6,890 nt of DNA, from positions 1 to 6,890 of the forward strand of contig JABIQT010001161.1 of assembly GCA_018667995.1 (NCBI GenBank), in the 5' to 3' direction. The notes below the pieces were generated by a model. That model ran no database searches. It was not told the DNA's origin and was given only the letters and a program-made list of their open reading frames with translations. Numbering within the stretch: the first letter of the stretch is position 1; every line of letters begins with the position of its first letter. The translations under genes were made by a program, and so were the position numbers. Below, piece after piece: positions 1 through 6,071 of this stretch. This stretch comes from Candidatus Latescibacterota bacterium (GTDB lineage: Bacteria; JAAXHH01; JABIQT01).

Positions 1-1167
1 GGCTTCGCAGACGAAAATCCAAATCTGATTGATGAAGAGTTGGAACAGGAACTAGAATATGGGCGCCTACAGAGATCGAAAGCCCTCTACGAAACAACCT
101 ATAACATGTTGATTCAGAGACGGGAAGAACAACGCTTCCGGATGGCGATGCAGACAGGCGGCGTTAAAATGATCGACCCCGCGGATCTTCCCAATGCCCC
201 CATCCCCACCAACGCCCCACGTCAGGTGCTTTTTGGCGCCATTCTTGGTTTGTCGCTTGGTCTTGGTGCCGCATTCCTGTTGGAATATATGGATACGTCT
301 CTAAAGAGCTCCGAAGACGTGACCCGCTTTCTGGATCTACCATTGATGGGTGAGATTCCCAAGATCAAAACAGCAAACGAGACGCGCCGCGGGCTCTGGG
401 GAGTACTACGAGGTGGGGGCGATGCCAAAGAGGCTGGATATGAATCTCGGCTTATCTCGAATTTCTCGCCCAAGGAACCAATACCCGAAGCCTATCGCAA
501 CATTCGAACCAGCCTCCAATTTGCATCTGTCGATGAGCCGCTGGAGTGTTTCGTGGTGTCGAGTTCCAACGCTTCGGAAGGAAAATCCCTCACATCAGCC
601 AATCTAGCCATAGGATATGCTCAGTCCGGAAAGCGCATTATTCTGATAGATACCGATCTTCGACGTCCGGTGATGCACAAGATATTCGGCTTGGACCGAG
701 GGCCTGGCATTACCGAAGTGCTGGCCGGCCAGGTGGATGTCTTCGAGGCGATGCACTCTGTTCCAATTCAGGGACAGGAAGGGTTATATGTCCTACCGGC
801 AGGACAATCTACCCCAAATCCAGGTGAGTTGATCAGTTCGAATAAAATGGACATGGTGCTGGAGCAGCTGAAAGAAAAGATGGATATCATCATGTTGGAC
901 AGTCCACCCGTGATTGCAGCCGTGGACGCAGCCATTCTGGGAAACAAGACCCAGGGCGTCATGTTGATTTTCCATATGGACGAAACCAAGCGTGAGGCCG
1001 CCAAGTACTGCGTAGAGCAACTGAACCGATCCGGAGCTCGCGTTATCGGTGGCGTGTTGAACAACATCGATGTCGATCGAAAGTACGGCTATTATTATAG
1101 CTATCGGTACTACTACCGGTATAAATACTACTACGATTCGGACCCGCCAAAAACCGGCAAGAGCTAG
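1..1167 (+). CDS. Polysaccharide co-polymerase / tyrosine autokinase, Wzc/GumC type (5' end missing)
   Basis: The reading frame is open from base 1, so the true start lies upstream; the TTG at 40 is internal. The 388 residues present cover the end of the periplasmic helical region (about 1-50), a proline-rich segment (P64, P67, P69, P73), a second membrane helix (about 76-96) and a cytoplasmic BY-kinase domain. Visible kinase motifs are the EX2RX2R oligomerisation motif (E163, R166, R169), Walker A (S187-S196, with K195), Walker A' (IILIDTDLRRP, 213-223) and Walker B (IIMLDSPP, 296-303). The tail has 12 tyrosines within residues 362-378. In this family the kinase autophosphorylates such a tail in trans, and cycling of phosphorylation controls chain length and export at the inner membrane. 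The Walker A loop has Ala-Ser where Pro-Gly is usual. The fused layout indicates a Gram-negative type. The family call is firm; an exact symbol (wzc, gumC, epsB and others) is not justified. Confidence 0.95.
   Translation, partial: GFADENPNLIDEELEQELEYGRLQRSKALYETTYNMLIQRREEQRFRMAMQTGGVKMIDPADLPNAPIPTNAPRQVLFGAILGLSLGLGAAFLLEYMDTSLKSSEDVTRFLDLPLMGEIPKIKTANETRRGLWGVLRGGGDAKEAGYESRLISNFSPKEPIPEAYRNIRTSLQFASVDEPLECFVVSSSNASEGKSLTSANLAIGYAQSGKRIILIDTDLRRPVMHKIFGLDRGPGITEVLAGQVDVFEAMHSVPIQGQEGLYVLPAGQSTPNPGELISSNKMDMVLEQLKEKMDIIMLDSPPVIAAVDAAILGNKTQGVMLIFHMDETKREAAKYCVEQLNRSGARVIGGVLNNIDVDRKYGYYYSYRYYYRYKYYYDSDPPKTGKS
1090..1134 (+). repeat. 18-bp-period tyrosine-codon repeat in the kinase tail
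   Basis: Three triple-tyrosine blocks start exactly 18 bases apart (1090, 1108, 1126). At protein level they read YYYSYR, YYYRYK, then YYY (residues 364-378). The first block is written with TAT codons and the other two with TAC, while the fifth position of both full units is a TAT tyrosine. The repeat lies inside the coding frame of the tyrosine kinase and forms its presumed autophosphorylation cluster. Confidence 0.8.
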
Positions 1168-1201
1168 ATCATGTGATTTTCCTCTGACAAGTCACATGAT
1201 C
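1167..1201. repeat. Inverted repeat / stem-loop at the kinase stop codon
   Basis: Perfect 10-base arms lie at 1167-1176 (GATCATGTGA) and 1192-1201 (TCACATGATC). In RNA the stem can extend inward by one U-G and two U-A pairs, leaving a loop of nine bases. The left arm begins on the last base of the TAG stop. The stem is AT-rich and no T run follows it, so it does not fit a standard intrinsic terminator. It could protect the 3' end of the mRNA or be a binding site for a dimeric regulator; the sequence does not decide. Confidence 0.6.
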
Positions 1202-1234
1202 ATCCGTATCCGGTCTGCCCTCACCACACCGCCG

Positions 1235-1254
1235 CCTCGGTACATAGTACCAGG
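1235..1254. repeat. Short hairpin with one bulged base
   Basis: CCT at 1235-1237 pairs with AGG at 1252-1254, and GGTAC at 1239-1243 pairs with GTACC at 1247-1251. The loop has three bases and C1238 is bulged. The stem is short and has no T run after it. It may be chance or part of a regulatory leader. Confidence 0.35.
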
Positions 1255-1269
1255 AAACCAGGTGTAGAT

Positions 1270-1284
1270 TTGCGTGCGATGCAA
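1270..1284. promoter_or_regulatory. Possible operator-like palindrome
   Basis: TTGCGT and ATGCAA flank a three-base centre (GCG). The six-base arms match in reverse complement at five of six positions. Such 15-base dyads are typical of helix-turn-helix regulator sites, but no regulator gene is in view and the region has no clear promoter, so this is a tentative call. Confidence 0.25.
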
Positions 1285-1309
1285 CCAAGCATATCTCTAT
1301 TCCGCCGAA

Positions 1310-1323
1310 TTGGTCAGCACCAA
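1310..1323. repeat. Short perfect inverted repeat
   Basis: TTGGT at 1310-1314 and ACCAA at 1319-1323 are exact reverse complements separated by four bases. A five-base stem of this composition would be only weakly stable alone. It is listed because it is one of several dyads in the same gap. Confidence 0.3.
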
Positions 1324-1399
1324 GATCAAAATGCGCCGCCGACAAGGCATCTATCCCGCCTGATCTGATGCGTCCCCTAATTGAAAACTCCAGCTGGCT

Positions 1400-1443
1400 A
1401 TCTGGGTAGTCTGGCAGATTGGCCGTCATACCAGACTACAGAT
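1400..1443 (+). promoter_or_regulatory. Stem-loop enclosing the start codon of the GT-C gene
   Basis: A perfect 9-base stem forms between GTAGTCTGG (1406-1414) and CCAGACTAC (1431-1439), with a 16-base loop. After a two-base bulge (GG, 1404-1405) four more pairs form between ATCT (1400-1403) and AGAT (1440-1443). The last two paired bases are the A and U of the ATG at 1442, and the whole upstream ribosome-binding region lies in the loop and right arm. No AGGAG-like sequence is visible before that ATG. The fold could limit translation of the membrane protein unless it is opened by a ribosome, a protein or temperature. The pairing is seen directly; the role is inference. Confidence 0.4.
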
Positions 1444-3025
1444 GACATCAAAATCCTACTTAGCTCGCCCCGATATACTTCTCTTCACATTCTGCCTGTC
1501 GGTGTATCTACTGACCATGGGCGGGCATCTGTATTCTGCCGACAACGAAATCAAGGGAATGATCGCTGAGGGCATTGTGGAGCGACATTCAGTCTCTTTG
1601 CCCAAAACCAATATGATGTATATGACGCCGGGACGCGACGGTTTGAGTTATTCCTATTTTGCACTCGGCAGTTCGTTGACAATGATCCCCTTCTACCTCA
1701 TAGGGGACGCCGCATCCGCATTGGCCCCGCAGATTCCCCGCTCAATCATTCTAGAATTCTGCTATTCTTTCATAAACTCGCTCGTCACCGCCCTGACCTG
1801 TACTGTCTTATTTCTGATCTGCAGATCGCTTGGCTACGGCACAAAGACGGCTATAGTCACCTCCTTGATTTACGGATTTGCCACCATTGCATGGCCGTAT
1901 GCCAAGACCACTTGGAGCGAACCGCAATCGCTACTTTGCGTGTTGGCCTCCTTTCTTTGCCTTCTCAAATTCCGGTCAAAAGATAGATGGTTCTGGTTAT
2001 CGATCTCAGGTACGCTGCTGGGCTATGGGATCACTACGCGATCGGAGATGGGCCTGTTCCTATTCGTGTTTTCGGGTTTTATCCTGTTCTCACTATGGCA
2101 CAGAAACAGGAGGATCGCCAATATCGCAAAGGCTGGCCTATTCTACGGCATCCCATTAGCGTTCTTCGGATTTATCAATCTCTACTACAACTACCTTCGC
2201 TTTGAAGACTGGCTTAACTTCGGCCAGTTGAATTCAGTGGAACAGCATCTTGGGCAAACCTCCCCTTTCTGGGATTCGGTCGAGGGGTTTTTGGTAGGAA
2301 CGTACCAACATCTCTTTAGCACCGGCAAAGGCCTACTCGTGTTTTCGCCCCCCATACTGCTATTCTATTGGGCTATAAAGAGATTCCGGGTAAAACATCC
2401 TCAGGTAGCACTTGTCTGTATAGCCATTCCAGTGATGTTCTTTATCAGTGCCGGCACATCATGGCAAATGACGTTCATGGCGTGGGGCGAACGCTATTTC
2501 GTCTCACTAACGCCATTCCTCGTACTGCCGTTGGCGGCTTTGATTGAGGATTTGGTGACAAACGTCAGCTCATACATGAAGCGGTCTGTCTTCGTTCTGA
2601 CAGGAATCGGCTTTCTGGTTCAGTTGCTTGGCGTTACCGTCAACTTCCAAGCCACGTCAGACCGACTACTCTCTGAGGGCGATAAGTTTGATGTTCAAAT
2701 GTTGAGCTACGACCCGGAGTATTCGCCCATTCTTCTGAACTTCAAGGAACTGATCACGAAGATTGAACAGAATGGGACCGCCGTGAATAAGGATGCTTAT
2801 TCGGCTTCAAGCGTTCCCGGCAACCTGTCTGGCCCACCTGTTGCGAACCTTGATGACCTGACAACCCGCCAGAATATCAGATTCAGGACCTTCGATTTCT
2901 GGTTCAGTTACATGTATGCGTCAGGGATTCCTCTAGTGATCATACTATTGCCAGTAGCCGCTATGTTGACAGTCATCTGCTTATCTTCCTGGAAATTGGT
3001 CCAGGCCTGCGAGCAACTACCATAG
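1442..3025 (+). CDS. Multi-pass membrane glycosyltransferase, GT-C (ArnT/PMT-like)
   Basis: This 527-residue protein has about ten hydrophobic segments. The first helix (about 11-28) is followed by a short loop holding D34 and E36 (YSADNE), where GT-C enzymes of the ArnT/PMT group carry their catalytic acidic residue. Other recognisable family landmarks are WPYAKTTWSEP (151-161), GLLVFSPP (297-304) and AWGERY (347-352). A long soluble stretch (roughly 400-490) precedes the final helix. GT-C enzymes transfer sugars from polyprenyl-phosphate donors on the periplasmic side of the inner membrane; the acceptor here is unknown. The start is the only upstream ATG before the first helix, since an in-frame TGA lies at 1382-1384, but no clear Shine-Dalgarno site precedes it. 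It opens the tightly packed gene set. A polymerase-like role is an alternative. The membrane-protein call is firm, GT-C membership probable and the substrate unknown. Confidence 0.8.
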   Translation: MTSKSYLARPDILLFTFCLSVYLLTMGGHLYSADNEIKGMIAEGIVERHSVSLPKTNMMYMTPGRDGLSYSYFALGSSLTMIPFYLIGDAASALAPQIPRSIILEFCYSFINSLVTALTCTVLFLICRSLGYGTKTAIVTSLIYGFATIAWPYAKTTWSEPQSLLCVLASFLCLLKFRSKDRWFWLSISGTLLGYGITTRSEMGLFLFVFSGFILFSLWHRNRRIANIAKAGLFYGIPLAFFGFINLYYNYLRFEDWLNFGQLNSVEQHLGQTSPFWDSVEGFLVGTYQHLFSTGKGLLVFSPPILLFYWAIKRFRVKHPQVALVCIAIPVMFFISAGTSWQMTFMAWGERYFVSLTPFLVLPLAALIEDLVTNVSSYMKRSVFVLTGIGFLVQLLGVTVNFQATSDRLLSEGDKFDVQMLSYDPEYSPILLNFKELITKIEQNGTAVNKDAYSASSVPGNLSGPPVANLDDLTTRQNIRFRTFDFWFSYMYASGIPLVIILLPVAAMLTVICLSSWKLVQACEQLP

Positions 3026-3034
3026 GATTCTTGC

Positions 3035-3739
3035 ATGCCGCGTGATCTATTCCAGGGGCTCAGATCAGTTATTGAATTCGATCTTGATGCCCGAGCAGCA
3101 TTTGAAGCGAGCGTTGTCTCGAAACCGCGAGTACTGGATATCGGTGGAAGGAACAAGGAGTCTATCAGCAGCCGAAACATCAGTGCCATGAATCAGTGTG
3201 ATCAGAATACCGTTGTTTGCACGGATATTCTCGCTGAATACAGACCGGACCTCGTGGACGACATATGCAATACGTCGATAAGGTCTGGCACATTTGACGG
3301 TGTATACTGCGTTGCCATCCTGGAGCATGTTACCGAGTACTGGAAGGCTGTTGACAATATCTACGATGTACTTGTTCCGGGTGGTGAGGCATTCTTTTAT
3401 GTCCCGTTCTTCTATCCCTTCCATGACGAAATGGACCATCACAGGTTTACGTATGCGGAGATCGTCCGCATACTCAAGCCTTTCTCCGAAATCAAACTGC
3501 TAATGCCTGGGAAAGACTCGGGCTACGGGTATGTCTTCTGGTATCTTAACACCCTGTCGGCCATCTCTCGAGTGCCCCGCATCCATACACTGCTGACCAG
3601 AGCATTCAACTGGGTACTACGATTGGCGCTATACCCGATTTATCTGCGAAGTTCCAGCGACTACACTTTTGAAGAGTTTACTTTCTTCTACACACATCTC
3701 GCGGTGAACCATGGTTTCTGTGCCTGGGTTAAGAAATGA
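3035..3739 (+). CDS. Class I SAM-dependent methyltransferase (Methyltransf_11-like)
   Basis: The 234-residue product has the Rossmann-type methyltransferase order. Motif I is VLDIGG (33-38), the acidic residue after strand 2 is D64 in VCTDI, the motif IV region is FDGVYCVAILEHV (87-99) and motif V is LVPGGEAFFYVPF (113-125). A following H-x3-D-x2-R-F-T pattern (H130, D134, R137) is often seen in methyltransferases of polysaccharide loci. The glycine-rich loop is reduced: after D35-I-G-G comes R-N-K in place of the usual G-x-G. An AGGA at 3024-3027, overlapping the previous stop codon, lies seven bases before the ATG. The last bases overlap the next gene by an ATGA, which suggests translational coupling. 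It probably methylates a sugar of the repeat unit or a chain end; the target cannot be told from the sequence. Confidence 0.88.
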   Translation: MPRDLFQGLRSVIEFDLDARAAFEASVVSKPRVLDIGGRNKESISSRNISAMNQCDQNTVVCTDILAEYRPDLVDDICNTSIRSGTFDGVYCVAILEHVTEYWKAVDNIYDVLVPGGEAFFYVPFFYPFHDEMDHHRFTYAEIVRILKPFSEIKLLMPGKDSGYGYVFWYLNTLSAISRVPRIHTLLTRAFNWVLRLALYPIYLRSSSDYTFEEFTFFYTHLAVNHGFCAWVKK

Positions 3740-4956
3740 GTATCCAGAGTGACGTTCGATTGAAGGGTAAAGATAGACTCATCCACATTGCTACGGTGAA
3801 TGAGCTAAATTCGGAGTCAGGACAAGGTTATAGACTACATCAATTGGTCTCCAACATGGCCCGAGAATGCTCAATACATCTACTCGCACCGGGCACAGAA
3901 TCAACAGACAATCCCCCAGGGGGTTTAGTCCATGAGATTCTTGACCCCGGGACTGGCCTGAATGCCTTTGTCGGAAATCCGTTCAGTATAGGTCGGATGG
4001 GGACATTCATGCGGTTGATCTTCCGACTACGGGCTTTTTTGAAGGACGCCCGTGTGCTCTATACCGATACCCCTCTGGCCTTGCTCTGCGCACAGATTTC
4101 AGCTCCCGGACGTCCACGGGTGATGGAGATAAATGGAATACTCTGCGAGGAGTGGTTAAACAAGGGTAGAATAAAGCATCGTCAGGACATTCGGTTCAAA
4201 ATCATGCGACAGATCGAAGCGTTCACCTATAGAAACGCCAGACATTTGATAGCGGTCTCGCCAGGCATCAGAGACTACGTGACAAAAGAATTCAGAGTTA
4301 ATCCTCTCAGGGTCACAGTCATACCGAATGGAATCAACGAAGGACTATTGGAGACACCACTTGAAGGCAAATCGAGTGATCCTGAATTAGGGAACACTCC
4401 GCCCACCGCTCTATTCGTCGGCTCTTTTCGTTCGTGGCACGGCATCGAGAATGTGATAAGATCTCTTCCCTATGCCCTGGAATCTGTTTCAAACCTGCGA
4501 TTACTGTTAGTCGGTGACGGCCCAACCCGCCAAGAATGCACTGAACTGGTGCGAAGTCTTGGACTGCAGGATTCTGTAGAATTCACTGGCCATCAAATAC
4601 CCGCGCAAGTGGCGGCACATTTGGCTGCAGCCGATTTGTGCGTCTACTATCCCGCCTATGATGTGACGAATTACGGCTTCATGGGGGATCCGATTAAGCT
4701 AAGGGAATATATGGCAGCCGGAAAACCTATAGTTACTATTTGTCTCCCCAACTTTGCCTCGGAAATCGAGAAAGAGAATTGTGGCGTCCTGGTGGCCCCG
4801 GACTACCGGCTATTTGGGGAAGCAATGGCAGCCGTGGTAGAGGCCCCGGCGCGGTCAGGTAGACTTGGGCTCAACGGCAGGAATGCTGCGAGGAAATTCG
4901 TCTGGGGTACCATATCCTCGCAGATTCTCGATGTCATCAATGAGGCTGCGGGATAG
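3736..4956 (+). CDS. Glycosyltransferase, GT-B fold, family 4-like (first of two)
   Basis: The 406-residue protein has two Rossmann-like halves. The N-terminal acceptor half starts with RLIHIATVNE and the glycine-containing SESGQGYR loop (about 26-33), and later has EINGILCEEW. The donor half holds IPNGIN (196-201), VGSFRSWHG (228-236), LLLVGDGP and the nucleotide-sugar segment DPIKLREYMAAGKP (318-331). Of the usual EX7E pair only the second glutamate (E324) is present; M316 sits at the first position, as in GT4 relatives with a 'SPIKLxEYMAxGKP' signature. It likely adds one sugar to a lipid-linked oligosaccharide on the cytoplasmic membrane face, with retention of configuration. The start overlaps the previous stop codon (ATGA), and only a weak purine stretch precedes it. 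Donor and acceptor are unknown. Confidence 0.9.
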   Translation: MSIQSDVRLKGKDRLIHIATVNELNSESGQGYRLHQLVSNMARECSIHLLAPGTESTDNPPGGLVHEILDPGTGLNAFVGNPFSIGRMGTFMRLIFRLRAFLKDARVLYTDTPLALLCAQISAPGRPRVMEINGILCEEWLNKGRIKHRQDIRFKIMRQIEAFTYRNARHLIAVSPGIRDYVTKEFRVNPLRVTVIPNGINEGLLETPLEGKSSDPELGNTPPTALFVGSFRSWHGIENVIRSLPYALESVSNLRLLLVGDGPTRQECTELVRSLGLQDSVEFTGHQIPAQVAAHLAAADLCVYYPAYDVTNYGFMGDPIKLREYMAAGKPIVTICLPNFASEIEKENCGVLVAPDYRLFGEAMAAVVEAPARSGRLGLNGRNAARKFVWGTISSQILDVINEAAG

Positions 4957-4979
4957 GGCATATCCTGCTGTATTCGACT

Positions 4980-6059
4980 ATGAAGATCTGCTTTACAGGC
5001 CCCGAAAACCTCCATCTTGAAAGGTGGGTCACATATTTCGCCAGAAAAGGGCATGAAGTCCATCTTGTTATAGATACCCCTGTGCAATATGAAGGTGTAA
5101 TTGTCCACAATCTCAATCTCGAATACAGAAAATCGCCCGTCTATTTTTTGACAAAATTGTATAGGCTGCGTAAGATAATCAATGGCATCAAACCTGATGT
5201 GCTACATACCCATTACATCACTGGCCAGGCTTATGTGAGTGTATTGACCGGTTTTCGGCCATTCATCGTTACGATCTGGGGAAATGATATCTATTTGCGC
5301 CCCCACGAACGAATTGAGGAAAAGTTCTTTACGAAATTGGTACTGAAACGCGCCGATATGATCACGGCGGACTCTGAAGACCAGATCGATGCCGCTATAG
5401 CTCTCGGTGCCTCGCCAGAGTCCTGCCGGGTGGTTCAATGGGGTGTGGATCTTAACCGATTTATTCCTGGCTCTGGAGTGAAAGTACGAGAGCAGCTTGG
5501 ATTGGGTGACGCGCCAGTACTTATCAGCCAGAGGAAGTTTCTTCCGCTCTATAATATCGACCTCATTATTCGGGCATTTGCAGATACTCTAAAGGAGTTG
5601 CCCTCCGCACATCTGATCCTCACGGGGGGAGGTTTTGATGAACCTCAGGTGAGAGATCTGGTCAATGAATTGGGCATTAATGACAGAACCCATTTTACAG
5701 GCTATATTGACTATGAAGCTTTGACTGATTACCTGAACGCCGCCGACGTTGCCGTGTCGGTTCCGTCCTCTGATGGAACAGCGATGGCGGTTCTAGAGGC
5801 CATGGCTTGCGGGGTGCCTCTGGTCGTCAGTGACCTGCCATCTAACAGAGAGTGGATTCAAGATGGTGAAAATGGGTACATTGTGCCCGTGGGCAATCAG
5901 CCAGAATTGGCGAGCCGCCTGATACGACTCTTGGGAGATAGGCCATTGCGCCAACAGTTTGCGACCAGAAATGTACAGGTAATTCACGAACGAGCCGATC
6001 ACGAAAAACACATGGCTCGTATGGAAACGTATTACCGAGAGCTATGCGATCGGCCGTAA
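4980..6059 (+). CDS. Glycosyltransferase, GT-B fold, family 4-like (second of two)
   Basis: The 359-residue protein begins directly with its first beta strand (MKICFTGPEN), so the ATG at 4980 fits, although no good Shine-Dalgarno site is visible in the 23-base gap before it. Landmarks are DVLHTHYITG (73-82), WGNDIY (around 101-104), QWGVDLNRF, the phosphate-binding QRKF (R185, K186), LTGGGFDE and the donor site SDGTAMAVLEAMACG (264-278). D265 replaces the first glutamate of the EX7E pair and E273 is the second; the SDGT form is common in one branch of GT4. The best guess is a retaining transferase acting on a lipid-linked intermediate. It is clearly not a copy of the preceding glycosyltransferase, since the motif regions differ, so the two probably add different sugars or make different linkages. 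Confidence 0.92.
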   Translation: MKICFTGPENLHLERWVTYFARKGHEVHLVIDTPVQYEGVIVHNLNLEYRKSPVYFLTKLYRLRKIINGIKPDVLHTHYITGQAYVSVLTGFRPFIVTIWGNDIYLRPHERIEEKFFTKLVLKRADMITADSEDQIDAAIALGASPESCRVVQWGVDLNRFIPGSGVKVREQLGLGDAPVLISQRKFLPLYNIDLIIRAFADTLKELPSAHLILTGGGFDEPQVRDLVNELGINDRTHFTGYIDYEALTDYLNAADVAVSVPSSDGTAMAVLEAMACGVPLVVSDLPSNREWIQDGENGYIVPVGNQPELASRLIRLLGDRPLRQQFATRNVQVIHERADHEKHMARMETYYRELCDRP

Positions 6060-6061
6060 TC

Positions 6062-6066
6062 GGGAG
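6062..6066 (+). promoter_or_regulatory. Ribosome binding site of the nucleotidyltransferase gene
   Basis: GGGAG lies five bases before the ATG at 6072. It is the clearest Shine-Dalgarno match in the window and fixes that start, which also begins the family's first beta strand. Confidence 0.6.
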
Positions 6067-6071
6067 TATCT

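Larger units (their letters stand above)
1168..1441. other. Non-coding gap rich in inverted repeats
   Basis: These 274 bases separate the kinase gene from the packed gene set that follows. I see no credible gene on either strand; open frames here have no ribosome site and no recognisable protein. The gap holds inverted repeats at 1167-1201, 1235-1254, 1270-1284 and 1310-1323, an 8-base palindrome at 1390-1397, and a stem-loop at 1400-1443 reaching the next start codon. A directly repeated ACCAGG lies at 1249-1254 and 1257-1262. No strong -35/-10 pair and no stem followed by a T run could be identified, so whether transcription stops or restarts here is unknown. Confidence 0.6.

Noticed and set aside
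40-42. TTG as start of the kinase gene
   Set aside because: The frame is open to base 1 and the sequence before it already reads like the periplasmic helical region; the true start is upstream of the window.
1111-1126. Internal promoter at TATAAA in the tyrosine tail
   Set aside because: The TATAAA arises from tyrosine and lysine codons and lacks a matching -35 box.
1167-1205. Rho-independent terminator after the kinase gene
   Set aside because: The stem is AT-rich and no T run follows on either strand.
1270-1300. Promoter with TTGCGT as -35 box
   Set aside because: At 17-base spacing no acceptable -10 hexamer is present (the region reads ATCTCT); too weak to call.
1169-1429. Minus-strand open frame filling the non-coding gap
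   Set aside because: There is no ribosome site before its ATG, no recognisable protein and no conserved motif; it may be chance.
3065-3442. Minus-strand open frame of 125 codons
   Set aside because: It lies antisense to the conserved methyltransferase motifs and is best explained as a shadow of that gene.
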